64,000 nucleotides of DNA, taken from NCBI RefSeq assembly GCF_002327085.1, contig NZ_CP023429.1:558001-622000 (forward strand). Reading direction: 5' to 3'. Origin of the DNA: Neisseria weixii (GTDB lineage Bacteria; Pseudomonadota; Gammaproteobacteria; Burkholderiales; Neisseriaceae). Made by a program: the position numbers and the translations under genes. Each line of letters starts with the position of its first letter. Within the stretch, counting starts at the first letter, position 1. The notes under the pieces were generated by a model, which was not told where the DNA came from, made no database searches, and saw nothing but the letters and a program-made list of their open reading frames with translations. Of the stretch, positions 40,298 through 50,120 are shown one piece after another.

Positions 40298-40335
40298 ATT
40301 TCGTCATTGATCAGATACTTCCCACTATCTTATCA

Positions 40336-40370
40336 TTTTCAGACGGCCTGTGCATAAGGCCGTCTGAAAA
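40336..40370. terminator. DUS inverted repeat between narK-type gene and narX
   Basis: TTTTCAGACGGCCT and AGGCCGTCTGAAAA face outwards around TGTGCATA. It may separate the transporter transcript from narXL. Confidence 0.65.
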
Positions 40371-40381
40371 ACATGACTGGA

Positions 40382-41764
40382 CTAGCATTTCACTTCCGCT
40401 TGCGCACGGGTGTAATACCACCAATTCAGCAACAGACAAATGACGTAAAACGCGATAAATCCGTATAAAGCCATGTTGACGCTGCCGGTAAGCGCGATGG
40501 ATGTGCCGTAGCTTTTGGGGATGAAAAAGCCGCCGTAAGCCGCAAACGCACCGGTAAAACCGGCCACCGCCGCGCCTTCTTTACCCGCGTTGATTAAGGC
40601 TTGTTCGCGGCTGATGATACCTTGTTCGGCCAAACGCTGCTGCTGAATCAAGAAGATAATCGGAATCTGCATGAAGGTTGAGCCGTTGCCGATGCCGGTC
40701 AGCGCAAAGAGGGCGATGAAGCAGGCGAAGAAGCCCCAGAAATTGCCGCCCTGTCCGTTGACGGGCAGGAAAAACAATACTCCGAATACGGCGATAATCA
40801 TGCCGACAAACACCCATTGTGTGATTTTCGCGCCGCTTTGGATTTTATCCGACAACCAGCCGCCGAAAGGCCGCACCAGCGCGCCGACCAAAGGGCCGAT
40901 AAAGGCGTATTTCACCGGATCGACGCCGGTAAACTGGCTTTTGGTCAAGAGCGGGAAACCGGCGGCAAAGCCCAAAAACGAGCCGAACGTGCCCAAATAA
41001 ATGATGCACATAATCCAGTTGTGTTTGCGCTTGAAAATCACCGCCTGATCTTTGAAGCTGGCTTTCGCGCTGGCCAAATCGTTCATGCCGAACCAGGCGA
41101 CTATGGTCGACAAGATAATAAACGGTACCCAGACGAAGCCCGCGTTTTGCAGCCAGATCTGTTTGGTTACGCCGTCTTTGACCCAGGTCTGCGGTTCGCC
41201 GCCCAAGTTGCCGAACAACGCGGCGGTAATCACCAGCGGCACGAGAAACTGCGCCACTGATACGCCCAAGTTGCCCAAACCTGCGTTTAAACCCATGGCC
41301 GTGCCTTTTTCCGCTTTCGGGTAGAAGAAACTGATATTGGCCATGCTGGATGAGAAATTGCCGCCGCCAAAGCCGCACAGTAAAGCCAAAATCAGCATGG
41401 TGGTGTAGCTGGTGTCGGGATTTTGTACGGCCAGCCCCAAACCGACGGCGGGCAAGAGCAGGCTGGCGGTGGAAATCGCCGTCCAACGGCGGCCACCGAA
41501 AATCGGCACTAAAAACGAGTAAAAAATGCGCAAGGTCGCGCCCGACAAAGCCGGCATGGCCGCCAGCCAGAAGAGTTGGTTTTCATTGAATTGGAAACCG
41601 ATAGACGGCAGATTAATCACCGCCACGCTCCACACCTGCCAAATGGCAAATGCCAGCATCAGCGCAGGAATGGAAATCCATAAATTGCGGGAAGCGGTTT
41701 TCTTGCCGCTGTTTTGCCAGAAATCAGAATCTTCCGGCCGCCAGTCTTGAATTAAACGCGACAT
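40382..41764 (-). CDS. narK: Nitrate/nitrite antiporter, E. coli NarK type
   Basis: The 460-residue major-facilitator protein opens with DWRPEDSDFWQ and SRNLWISIPALML, then IFGGRRWTAIST and the nitrate signature GLGNLGVSVAQFLVPLV, closely resembling E. coli NarK. Such carriers exchange cytoplasmic nitrite for external nitrate. RBS AAGGAG is eight bases before the ATG. It is flanked by DUS hairpins, between the second transporter and narX. Confidence 0.92.
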   Translation of the reverse strand: MSRLIQDWRPEDSDFWQNSGKKTASRNLWISIPALMLAFAIWQVWSVAVINLPSIGFQFNENQLFWLAAMPALSGATLRIFYSFLVPIFGGRRWTAISTASLLLPAVGLGLAVQNPDTSYTTMLILALLCGFGGGNFSSSMANISFFYPKAEKGTAMGLNAGLGNLGVSVAQFLVPLVITAALFGNLGGEPQTWVKDGVTKQIWLQNAGFVWVPFIILSTIVAWFGMNDLASAKASFKDQAVIFKRKHNWIMCIIYLGTFGSFLGFAAGFPLLTKSQFTGVDPVKYAFIGPLVGALVRPFGGWLSDKIQSGAKITQWVFVGMIIAVFGVLFFLPVNGQGGNFWGFFACFIALFALTGIGNGSTFMQIPIIFLIQQQRLAEQGIISREQALINAGKEGAAVAGFTGAFAAYGGFFIPKSYGTSIALTGSVNMALYGFIAFYVICLLLNWWYYTRAQAEVKC

Positions 41765-41790
41765 CGCGTTGCTCCTTATGATATTTTGAC

Positions 41791-41832
41791 AAAGGCCGTC
41801 TGAAAGAGAAGATAATCGTTCAGACGGCCTTA
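41791..41832. terminator. DUS inverted repeat between the two transporters
   Basis: AAGGCCGTCTGAA and TTCAGACGGCCTT are separated by 14 bases. Confidence 0.65.
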
Positions 41833-41842
41833 CTTAAAAGGT

Positions 41843-43066
41843 TTATTCTTGGCGTTTGCCTTTGAACGAGAAGTGCATCCAAATCAGCGAAATACACACC
41901 GTACCGTAAAGCAGCATGAACGCTGTCGAGCGGATACCCGTCAAATCTAAAAGCGCGCCGAACATAATAGGCAGTAAGAAACCGCCCATGCCGCCGGCCA
42001 AGCCGACCGCGCCGGAAACTGCGCCGATGTTGTCGGGGTAGTCATTAGCCACGAATTTGAATACCGATGCTTTACCCACCGCCATCGCAATGCCGGCAGC
42101 AAACATCAATAGGGTAAATATGGTTACATTTAAACCTATGCTCATGCTTATCGGGCCATTGGCCGTCTGAATCACCATTTCGGTTTGTGGGTAAGACAAG
42201 ATGAAAAAACATACCCATAATACCCACATCACGCCCCAAGTCACCTTATAGGCACCGTATTTGTCGGAAAGATACCCGCCCAACGCGCGCAGCACACCAC
42301 CCGGCAGCGAGAAGCAGGCAGCTAAAAACGCAGCCGTCTGAATACTCAAACCGTATTCGTCGATGTAGTATTTGGTCATCCACAGCGACAAACCGACATA
42401 ACCGCCGAATACCACCGAATAATATTGGCTGTAACGCAATACGCCCGGATCTTTCAGCAGCAGCAATTGCTGTTTGAGGCTGGTGTTGGAAGACACCAAA
42501 TGTTTCGGATCGTGGTAACTGGTGAACCAGAACAAAATCGCCGTACCCAGCATCACTGCCGAGTAAACGGTCGGCACGAAATGCCACGTGCCGTAAGCGA
42601 TGAGGGCAGGAGCGAGGAATTTGTTGACCGCGGCACCGGCATTACCCGCACCGAACACGCCCATTGCCAAGCCTTGCTGGTCTTTCGGGAACCAACGTGC
42701 GACATAAGGTGTGCCGACCGAAAACGAACCGCCGGCCAAACCCATCATCAGGCCGATAATCAGAAACTGCCAGTAGGCATCGGCGTACTTCATCAGGAAA
42801 ATAGCCGGCACGCTCAACATCATCAGCACAAACATCACAATACGGCCGCCGTAACGGTCGGTCCAAATGCCTAACGGCACGCGAATCAGTGAGCCGGATA
42901 ATACTGGCAATGCCGCCAAAATACCGAATTCGGTTTCCGACAAGCCCAATTCGTTTTTTACCGGAATGCCGACCACCGCCATCATCATCCAAATCATGAA
43001 GCAGACGGTGAATGCGAAAGTGCTGCTAATCAGCACGGAATAGCGTTTATACGTTTCGGAGGCCAT
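41843..43066 (-). CDS. Nitrate transporter, NarK1-like (NNP family)
   Basis: The 407-residue twelve-helix protein has the family's GLAGGSFSVGTPYVARWFP and GLAGGMGGFLLPI nitrate-signature loops. It belongs to the shorter branch regarded as nitrate/proton symporters, complementing the NarK-type antiporter downstream. I use ATG 43066 (MASETYKRYS) preceded by GGGGGAC; the frame extends 34 residues further without a ribosome site. A dRS3 repeat lies between it and narI. Confidence 0.88.
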   Translation of the reverse strand: MASETYKRYSVLISSTFAFTVCFMIWMMMAVVGIPVKNELGLSETEFGILAALPVLSGSLIRVPLGIWTDRYGGRIVMFVLMMLSVPAIFLMKYADAYWQFLIIGLMMGLAGGSFSVGTPYVARWFPKDQQGLAMGVFGAGNAGAAVNKFLAPALIAYGTWHFVPTVYSAVMLGTAILFWFTSYHDPKHLVSSNTSLKQQLLLLKDPGVLRYSQYYSVVFGGYVGLSLWMTKYYIDEYGLSIQTAAFLAACFSLPGGVLRALGGYLSDKYGAYKVTWGVMWVLWVCFFILSYPQTEMVIQTANGPISMSIGLNVTIFTLLMFAAGIAMAVGKASVFKFVANDYPDNIGAVSGAVGLAGGMGGFLLPIMFGALLDLTGIRSTAFMLLYGTVCISLIWMHFSFKGKRQE

Positions 43067-43159
43067 TGTCCCCCTGCCTTTCTTAGTGTTTGATACAAAT
43101 TCAGATTTGGTTTTCAGACGGCCTAAAGATCTTGGTAATCCCCAATTTAAACCAAGAAC

Positions 43160-43305
43160 TCTATCCACGTCATTCCCGCGTAGGTGGGAATTCGGAGCTT
43201 TGTCTTTATAAACTCTGTATTTCTGAAACTGATGAATCCGGATTTTCGCCTAGGCGGGAATGACGGATTGCAGGTTTCCGGCAATATACGAGTCTTGCAA
43301 AGAGG
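43160..43305. repeat. Neisserial mosaic repeat (NIME-like), copy 3
   Basis: A perfect dRS3 20-mer (43172-43191) and a degenerate one (43242-43261) flank a core distinct from copies 1 and 2. The tail contains TCTTGCAAAGAGGCC, a worn MITE end. It is inserted between narI and the NarK1-like gene. Confidence 0.7.
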
Positions 43306-43353
43306 CCTGATCCTTGAACTCATACCACAAAACAGGCCGTCTGAAAGATGGGA

Positions 43354-44036
43354 TTAACGGCGGCGCACCAACTGCCATGCGCGTCCGATATAAGCTACGC
43401 TGGCAAAACCGCTCCAAACGTGCACCATACGGGTGAACGGGAAAATGAAGAAGAAGGTCATGCCCATGAAGATATGCAGCTTAAAGAGGAAATTCACGTC
43501 TGCCAGATAGGCCGCCGCATCACCGCGGAAGGTGACGATGTGTTGCGCCCAGTGCATGAGTTTCACCATTTCATGACCGTCGAGATGGCCCATGCTGACA
43601 AAGATGGTGCATAAGCCCAATACCAAGGTAATCAAGAGCCAAACCAGCACCAATTTATCCTGCCAAGAACTGTTGGCGTTGATGCGGTCGATTTTGAAAC
43701 GGCGCAAAATCAATAAAATCAGGCCGACCAGCGCCATTACCCGAACACGCCGCCCATCACCATCGCAAACACCTGTTTTGCGCCGTGGCTCACACCGATG
43801 GCATCCCAAAACCATAGAGGGGTCAGCAGGCCGAACAAGTGGCCGAAAAATACTGCCAAAATGCCGACGTGCATCAAAATGCTGCCCAAGCGCAATTGGC
43901 CGTGAAACAGCAATTGGCTGGAATCGCTTTTCCACGAATATTGCTCGCGGTCAAAGCGGACCAAGCTGCCCAGGAAAAATACCGCCAGACAGATATACGG
44001 GTAAATGCCGAAGAAAAATTGATTGAAGGTATTCAT
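43354..44036 (-). CDS. narI: Respiratory nitrate reductase gamma subunit, frameshifted as sequenced
   Basis: NarI is the dihaem b membrane anchor that takes electrons from quinol. The first frame (from ATG 44036) gives MNTFNQFFFGIYPYICLAVF and LMHVGILAVFFGHLFG and stops after MVMGGVFG. VMALVGLILLILRRF and the haem-ligand region FLFKLHIFMGMTFFF continue one base away to 43354. Adding one G to GGG (CCC at 43740-43742) yields about 227 residues, the normal size. The rest of the operon is intact. Confidence 0.92.
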
Positions 44037-44049
44037 GATTTATCCTCCT

Positions 44050-44709
44050 TTAAGGGTATGCGCCAAGGCTGCCCTTGGGGTAAAACTGTACGGTTTCGAT
44101 GGCCGGTTTCAACAAAGGCTCAATGCCGGCCATATCGGGGCCGAACATTTCCATGGCTTCGTCCATGTCGCGCACCGGCGGTTCGATTAAGGCTTTCGGT
44201 TCGACCGGCGTCAGCGCCACTGCGGCTTGCAGCAGCGCTGCATAAGGCGAATCGGCGGTTTCGAGTTTGCCGGCAATATGCGCAATCACGTGTACCGCAT
44301 CGCCGAGGATTTTTTGTGCTTCCGCTTCCGGAATAAACGACAGAAATTCCAACACCGCAGGCAGGTAGTCCGGCAATTCTTCATCGCCCAATTCAAAGCC
44401 GTGGCGGCGGTATTCTTCGATTAAATCCACCATCGCGCTGCCGCGGTCGCGGTCTTCACCATACACATGTTCGAAGAGATAGAGCGCCTGATGGCGGTTG
44501 CGGTCGAAGTTCAGCACATAATATTCCTGCAATTCGCGCAAAGGCGTGTTGCCCAGATAATCCAAAAAGGCTTGTAATGCTTCGCGTTTCGGATTTAATT
44601 CAGGCCATTCGTTCAAGGCCGTCTGAAACTCGGGCAGGAAATCAATCAGTTCTTGCTCGGGGTAACACATCAAGGACGAAAGCCATTTGTAAACCAAAGG
44701 GTTGCTCAT
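44050..44709 (-). CDS. narJ: Nitrate reductase molybdenum cofactor assembly chaperone
   Basis: The 219-residue NarJ-type (TorD-like, all-helical) chaperone binds the NarG N-terminus and is needed for cofactor insertion and membrane targeting. The family motif appears as YYVLNFDRNRHQALYLFEHVYGE. Its start overlaps the narH stop by one base, and narI begins 13 bases downstream. A DUS is embedded near 44618. Confidence 0.94.
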   Translation of the reverse strand: MSNPLVYKWLSSLMCYPEQELIDFLPEFQTALNEWPELNPKREALQAFLDYLGNTPLRELQEYYVLNFDRNRHQALYLFEHVYGEDRDRGSAMVDLIEEYRRHGFELGDEELPDYLPAVLEFLSFIPEAEAQKILGDAVHVIAHIAGKLETADSPYAALLQAAVALTPVEPKALIEPPVRDMDEAMEMFGPDMAGIEPLLKPAIETVQFYPKGSLGAYP

Positions 44710-46265
44710 CAGTGCACTCCTTCTTCCCGGTTTTTCTCGTTGTCTTTGCGCAAACCGTGGAACACAATCGGTGCGGCTTTGCGTTTACCGAACAGGCTTT
44801 CGTTGCTTTCGCCTCCCGAGCAGCCGTTGCCGAAGGTAAAGCCGCAGCCTTTTTCGTTGAAGGTTTCTTCCACCATTTCTTTGTGGCTGGTCGGAATCAC
44901 GAAACGGTCTTCATAGTTGGCAATCGCCATCACTTGATACATTTCTTCCACTTGGGCAGGAGTCAGGCCGGTACCGTCTAAGGTTTGCTCCAGCGTTTCG
45001 CCGTGCACGACTTGGCCGCGTTTGAAGCGGCGCATGGCAATCATGCGTTCGAGCGCATCTTTAATCGGCTCGATTTTGCCCGCAGTGAGCAGGTTGGCCA
45101 GATAGCGCAGCGGGATACGCATTTCGTCCACGCTCGGAATAATGCCGTTTTCGCCGACCAAGCCGTTTTCGATGGCTGATTGGATCGGTGACAAAGGCGG
45201 TACATACCAAACCATCGGCAGGGTGCGGTACTCGGGGTGCAGCGGGAAGGCGATTTTCCATTCCATCGCCATTTTGTACACCGGCGAGCGTTTGGCTGCG
45301 TCAAGCCAGCTTTGGCTGATGCCTTGTTCCAGTGCTTGGCGTTGCACTTCGGGATCGTTCGGATTCAGGAATACACCCAGTTGTGATTCATACAAATCCT
45401 GAGGGTTTTCTACTGAAGCAGCTTGTTCGATTTTGTCGGCGTCATACAGCAGCACACCCAAATAGCGGATACGGCCGACACAGCTTTCCGAGCAGACGGT
45501 CGGTTGGCCGTTTTCGATGCGCGGGTAGCAGAAAGTGCATTTTTCCGCTTTGCCGCTGGTCCAGTTGTAGTAGATTTTTTTGTACGGACAGCCGGACACG
45601 CACATGCGCCAGCCGCGGCATTTGTCTTGGTCGATTAATACGATACCGTCGTCTTCGCGCTTGTAGATGCTGCCCGACGGGCAGGAGGCCACGCAGGTCG
45701 GGTTCAGGCAGTGTTCGCACAGGCGCGGCAGATACATCATGAAGGTTTGCTCGAATGCGGCGTGCATGTCTTTTTGAATGCCTTCGAACAATACGTCTTT
45801 GGCACGTTTTTCAAATTCGCCGCCCAAGTCGTCTTCCCAATTGGGGCCCCATTCGACTTTGTCCATTTTCTTGCCGGTCAGCACGGAAACAGGGCGTGCG
45901 GTCGGTGGCGTTTTCATTTTCGGCGCATTTTGCAGATGCTCGTAGTCGTAGGTAAACGGCTCGTAGTAATCGTCGATTTGCGGCATGTTCGGGTTGGCGA
46001 AAATATTGGCCAGAATCTTCAGCTTGCCGCCTTGTTTGGGTACCAGTTTGCCGTCGGGTTTGCGCACCCAGCCGCCGTTCCATTTTTCCTGATCTTCCCA
46101 GTTTTTCGGAAAGCCGATACCGGGCTTGGTTTCCACGTTGTTGAACCATGCGTATTCGACGCCGTCGCGTGAAGTCCAGACGTTTTTGCAGGTTACGGAG
46201 CAGGTGTGGCAGCCGATACATTTGTCGAGATTCAAAACCATGCCGATTTGCGCTCGGATTTTCAT
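44709..46265 (-). CDS. narH: Respiratory nitrate reductase beta subunit
   Basis: The 518-residue iron-sulfur subunit carries electrons from NarI to NarG. Four cysteine groups are visible: CIGCHTCSVTC at the N-terminus, CEHCLNPTCVASCP, CRGWRMCVSGCP (Trp in place of one Cys, marking the 3Fe-4S cluster) and CTFCYPRIENGQPTVCSESC. Spacing and length match NarH. It lies 131 bases downstream of narG, with DUS copies in the gap. Confidence 0.97.
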   Translation of the reverse strand: MKIRAQIGMVLNLDKCIGCHTCSVTCKNVWTSRDGVEYAWFNNVETKPGIGFPKNWEDQEKWNGGWVRKPDGKLVPKQGGKLKILANIFANPNMPQIDDYYEPFTYDYEHLQNAPKMKTPPTARPVSVLTGKKMDKVEWGPNWEDDLGGEFEKRAKDVLFEGIQKDMHAAFEQTFMMYLPRLCEHCLNPTCVASCPSGSIYKREDDGIVLIDQDKCRGWRMCVSGCPYKKIYYNWTSGKAEKCTFCYPRIENGQPTVCSESCVGRIRYLGVLLYDADKIEQAASVENPQDLYESQLGVFLNPNDPEVQRQALEQGISQSWLDAAKRSPVYKMAMEWKIAFPLHPEYRTLPMVWYVPPLSPIQSAIENGLVGENGIIPSVDEMRIPLRYLANLLTAGKIEPIKDALERMIAMRRFKRGQVVHGETLEQTLDGTGLTPAQVEEMYQVMAIANYEDRFVIPTSHKEMVEETFNEKGCGFTFGNGCSGGESNESLFGKRKAAPIVFHGLRKDNEKNREEGVH

Positions 46266-46396
46266 AATGGTGTTCCTTGTGTTTTATGTTTCAGACGGCC
46301 TTTTCAGAGGCCGTCTGAAAGATTTTTTATGGGTATGTTTGCGTGCAGGAAGTGTGTTCAGACGGCCTTGAAGCTTGGTTTAAGGCCGTCTGAAAC

Positions 46397-49300
46397 TCAG
46401 GCCGGATCGTCCATCCAATCTACTTTGTTCATCTTGCGCACAATCACCCATTCATCGCGGTTGGAGCCGACGGTGCCGTAGTAGTTGAATCCGTAAGCTT
46501 GTTGGGCGTAGCCGCCGATCATGTGGGTCGGTTTCAACACGGTGCGGGTCACGGAATTGTGGATGCCGCCACGCTTTTTCGATACTTCGCCCGCAGGGGT
46601 ATGCACGATTTTTTCCTGCGCGTGATACATCAGAATCATGGTTTCCGGAATCCGCTGGCTCACGACCACGCGGCAAGCGATGGTGCCGTTGGCGTTGAAC
46701 ACTTCCACCCAGTCGTTATCCACCAAACCGGCGCGTTTGGCATCGGCTTCAGATACCCAAACATGCGGGCCGCCGCGCGAGAGCGTCAACATGCGGATGT
46801 TTTCCGAATAGGTGGAGTGGATGCCCCATTTTTGGTGCGGTGTCAGGAAATTAAGCGTGATTTCCGGATTGCCGTTGGGGTATTTGCCCAACAGTTTCTG
46901 CGTGGTTTTGAAATCCACCGGCGGTTTGTACACACATAAATGCTCGCCAAACGCACGCATCCAATGATGGTCTTGGTAGAACTGTTGGCGGCCGGTAATG
47001 GTGCGCCACGGAATCAGTTCGTGCACATTGGTGTAACCGGCGTTGTAGCAGACTTCTTCGCTTTCCACGCCCGACCAAATCGGTGAGGACACAATCTTGC
47101 GCGGCTGGGCGACGATGTCGCGGAAACGGATTTGCGTATGCTCGCTCGCCGCAATCAAATGCGTGTGGTCGCGTCCGGTGGCTTTGCCCAGAGCCTGCCA
47201 AGCTTTCATCGATACATGGCCGTTGGTTTCCGGTGCCAAGGTCAGAATCATTTCGGCGGCATCGATGGCGGTTTCCAATTTCGGCTGGCCTTTGCCCACG
47301 CCTTCGCTGCGTGTACCGTTGAGTTTGCGCAGGAATTCCACTTCATGGCCGGTTTGCCATGCCAAACCTTTACCGTTGTTGTTGATTTTTTCCAGCAACG
47401 GACCGATAGAGGTGAATTTGTCATATACCGCACCGTAATCGCGCTCGATCACGGTCATGGCCGGCATGGTTTTGCCCGGAATCGGTTCGCATTCGCCGTG
47501 TTTCCAATCTTTCGGGTCAAACGGCTGCCCCATTTCCTGCGGGCTGTCGTGCATGAGCGGGGTCAGCACGATGTCTTTGCGCACACCCAGATAATCTTTG
47601 GCTATTTCGCTGAATTTTTTCGCCAAACCTTTGTAGATTTCCCAGTCGGATTTGCTTTGCCACAAAGGCTGCACCGCTTCGGTCAGCGGATGGATGAACG
47701 GGTGCATGTCGGAGGTATTCAGATCGTCTTTTTCATACCAAGTAGCCGTTGGGAAAATCACATCGGCGTAGAGGCAAGTCGTGTTCATGCGGAAATCGAG
47801 CAGGGTCAGCAAATCGAGTTTGCCTTCCGCAGCAGGGCGCACGGTGATTTCAGACGGCGTGATGCAGCCTTCTTCGTCGCTCAATACTGCGTTTTGCGTG
47901 CCGAGCAGGTATTTCAGGAAATACTCGTGGCCTTTGCCGGACGAGCCTAAAATATTCGAACGCCACACAAACAGGTTGCGCGGGAAGTTCAGCGGGTTGT
48001 CGGGATCGTTACAAGCCATGTCGATGCTGCCGTCTTTCAGGCCGTTGACCACATAATCGGCCGGATTCACGCCCGCAGCTTCGGCGGCATCCACCACATC
48101 GAGCGGGTTTTGCGTCAGTTGCGGCGCAGAAGGCAGCCAGCCCATGCGTTCGGCTTTGGCGTTGTAATCAATCATCGACATATTCGGCATGCTGTCGCTG
48201 AAGCCCGGTGCCAGAATTTCGTTCACGCCCAATTTCTCATGCCGCCATTGGCTGGTGTGGGCATAGAAGAAAGAGGTACCGTTCATCTGACGGGCCGGAC
48301 GCTGCCAGTCGAGGGCAAAAGTCAGCGGTGTCCAGCCGGATTGCGGACGCAGTTTTTCCTGACCCACGTAGTGACACCAGCCACCGCCGGATTTACCGAT
48401 CGAGCCGCACATCATCAGCATGTTGATGATGCCGCGGTAGCTCATGTCCATGTGGTACCAGTGGTTCAGACCCGCGCCGAGAATCACCATCGAGCGGCCT
48501 TCGGTATCGTGTGCGTTTTGGGCAAACTCGCGCGCCACTTGAATCACCAGTTTCGGATCGACGCCGGTGTGTTTTTGCTGCCAAGCAGGGGTGTATGGTT
48601 TGTCTTCGCTGTAATCTTTGGCGGCATTCGGGTCATCCAAGCCGTGATCGACACCGTAGTTGGCAATCATCAGGTCGAACACGGTCGCCACCAAGGCGCT
48701 GCCGCCGTCGGCCAATTGAATGCGTTTGGCCGGCACTTTGCGGTAAATCAGCTCGTCGTTGTCGCTGCCGAAATAGGTAAAACCGACATTGACCACTTCA
48801 TCGGCACGCTCTTTCAGGCTCAGGGCGGCTTTTACGTCTTGACCTTGCGCACGTGTTTCCAGATTCCATTTTTGACTGCCGTCCCAGCGGAAGCCGACCG
48901 AACCGTTGGGTGCCATCAGGCCGTCTGAAAGTTCGTCCCAAGCCAATACTTTCCAATCGGGGTTTTCTTGTTCACCGAAATTATCGTCAAGGGCGGAAGC
49001 GCGCAGGAAATATTCCGGCTGGAAGCCTCGGCCGTCTTCTTTCAGGCGCACCAGCATCGGCATGTCGGTCAGGCGGCGGACATAGTCTTGGAAATATTCA
49101 GACGGCTTGTCGACATGGAATTCTTTCAAAATCACATGACCCATCGCCATCGCCAAGGCCGCATCAGTGCCTTGCTTCGGCGCCAGCCAGATGTCGCCGA
49201 ACTTGGCCATTTCGCCGTAATCGGAAGACACGGCCACGGTTTTGGTACCTTTGTAGCGGACTTCGGTGTAGAAGTGGGCATCAGGTGTACGCGTCATCGG

Positions 49301-50068
49301 CACGTTGGAGCCCCACACCAAAAGATAGTTGGCGTTGTACCAATCGGCCGATTCGGCCACGTCGGTTTGTTCGCCCCAAGTTTGCGGGCTGGCCGGCGGT
49401 AAGTCGCAATACCAGTCGTAGAAAGACAGCGGCACACCGCCGATTAAACCCAGATAACGCGCACCGGCGGCATAGCTCACCATCGACATGGCCGGAATCG
49501 GTGAGAAACCGATTACGCGGTCGGGACCATAGTTCTTGATGGTGTAGGCATTGGCCGCGGCCACCAATTCGTAGGCTTCGTCCCAAGTCGACCGCACAAA
49601 ACCGCCCAAGCCGCGTTGGGTTTTATAGGCTTTGGCGCGGGCAGGGTCTTCCACAATCGATGCCCATGCTTCTACCGGCGGCATGGTTTGACGGGCATCG
49701 CGCCACATTTGTGCCAAAACACCGCGCAGCATCGGATATTTCACGCGTTGGGCGGAATACACATACCAGCTGTACGAAGCGCCACGCGGGCATCCGCGCG
49801 GTTCGTGGTTAGGCAGGTCGGGGCGGGTGCGCGGATAGTCGGTTTGCTGAACTTCCCAAGTAATCAAACCGTTTTTCACGAAAATTTTCCACGAGCATGA
49901 ACCGGTACAGTTCACGCCGTGGGTGGAGCGCACTTCCTTATCGTGCGCCCAGCGGCTGCGGTAGGCATTTTCCCACTTACGGTCTTCCGTGGTCACGGCG
50001 CCGTGGCCGTTGGCAAACGTTTCGTGCTTTTGGGTGAAAAATTTCAATCGGTCTAAGAAATGGCTCAT
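46397..50068 (-). CDS. narG: Respiratory nitrate reductase alpha subunit
   Basis: The 1223-residue molybdo-bis-MGD catalytic subunit reduces nitrate to nitrite on the cytoplasmic face. The FS0 ligands are His50, Cys54, Cys58 and Cys93 (STHGVNCTGSCSW, RGCPRG). The molybdenum ligand Asp222 is in FYDWYCDLPPASP. Positions match the E. coli enzyme almost exactly. There is no twin-arginine export signal, as expected for Nar rather than Nap. RBS GAGGAC precedes the ATG. It is first in the operon; regulation by an FNR-type factor and NarL is likely. Confidence 0.98.
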   Translation of the reverse strand: MSHFLDRLKFFTQKHETFANGHGAVTTEDRKWENAYRSRWAHDKEVRSTHGVNCTGSCSWKIFVKNGLITWEVQQTDYPRTRPDLPNHEPRGCPRGASYSWYVYSAQRVKYPMLRGVLAQMWRDARQTMPPVEAWASIVEDPARAKAYKTQRGLGGFVRSTWDEAYELVAAANAYTIKNYGPDRVIGFSPIPAMSMVSYAAGARYLGLIGGVPLSFYDWYCDLPPASPQTWGEQTDVAESADWYNANYLLVWGSNVPMTRTPDAHFYTEVRYKGTKTVAVSSDYGEMAKFGDIWLAPKQGTDAALAMAMGHVILKEFHVDKPSEYFQDYVRRLTDMPMLVRLKEDGRGFQPEYFLRASALDDNFGEQENPDWKVLAWDELSDGLMAPNGSVGFRWDGSQKWNLETRAQGQDVKAALSLKERADEVVNVGFTYFGSDNDELIYRKVPAKRIQLADGGSALVATVFDLMIANYGVDHGLDDPNAAKDYSEDKPYTPAWQQKHTGVDPKLVIQVAREFAQNAHDTEGRSMVILGAGLNHWYHMDMSYRGIINMLMMCGSIGKSGGGWCHYVGQEKLRPQSGWTPLTFALDWQRPARQMNGTSFFYAHTSQWRHEKLGVNEILAPGFSDSMPNMSMIDYNAKAERMGWLPSAPQLTQNPLDVVDAAEAAGVNPADYVVNGLKDGSIDMACNDPDNPLNFPRNLFVWRSNILGSSGKGHEYFLKYLLGTQNAVLSDEEGCITPSEITVRPAAEGKLDLLTLLDFRMNTTCLYADVIFPTATWYEKDDLNTSDMHPFIHPLTEAVQPLWQSKSDWEIYKGLAKKFSEIAKDYLGVRKDIVLTPLMHDSPQEMGQPFDPKDWKHGECEPIPGKTMPAMTVIERDYGAVYDKFTSIGPLLEKINNNGKGLAWQTGHEVEFLRKLNGTRSEGVGKGQPKLETAIDAAEMILTLAPETNGHVSMKAWQALGKATGRDHTHLIAASEHTQIRFRDIVAQPRKIVSSPIWSGVESEEVCYNAGYTNVHELIPWRTITGRQQFYQDHHWMRAFGEHLCVYKPPVDFKTTQKLLGKYPNGNPEITLNFLTPHQKWGIHSTYSENIRMLTLSRGGPHVWVSEADAKRAGLVDNDWVEVFNANGTIACRVVVSQRIPETMILMYHAQEKIVHTPAGEVSKKRGGIHNSVTRTVLKPTHMIGGYAQQAYGFNYYGTVGSNRDEWVIVRKMNKVDWMDDPA

Positions 50069-50106
50069 GGTCGTGTCCTCACTGGCGATGATTGCCGGAT
50101 GTTTTA

Positions 50107-50120
50107 TTGTCGATTAACAA
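50107..50120 (-). promoter_or_regulatory. Candidate FNR-type box upstream of narG
   Basis: TTGTTAATCGACAA on the minus strand keeps the TTG...CAA ends and 14-base length of the FNR consensus (TTGAT-N4-ATCAA), matching 7 of 10 conserved positions. It lies 39 bases before the narG ATG, rather close for a classical site. Confidence 0.35.

Noticed and set aside
47132..48928. Long antisense open frames (272 codons each) opposite narG
   Set aside because: narG is complete with catalytic ligands on the other strand; the antisense frames have His/Phe/Arg-rich composition typical of shadows.
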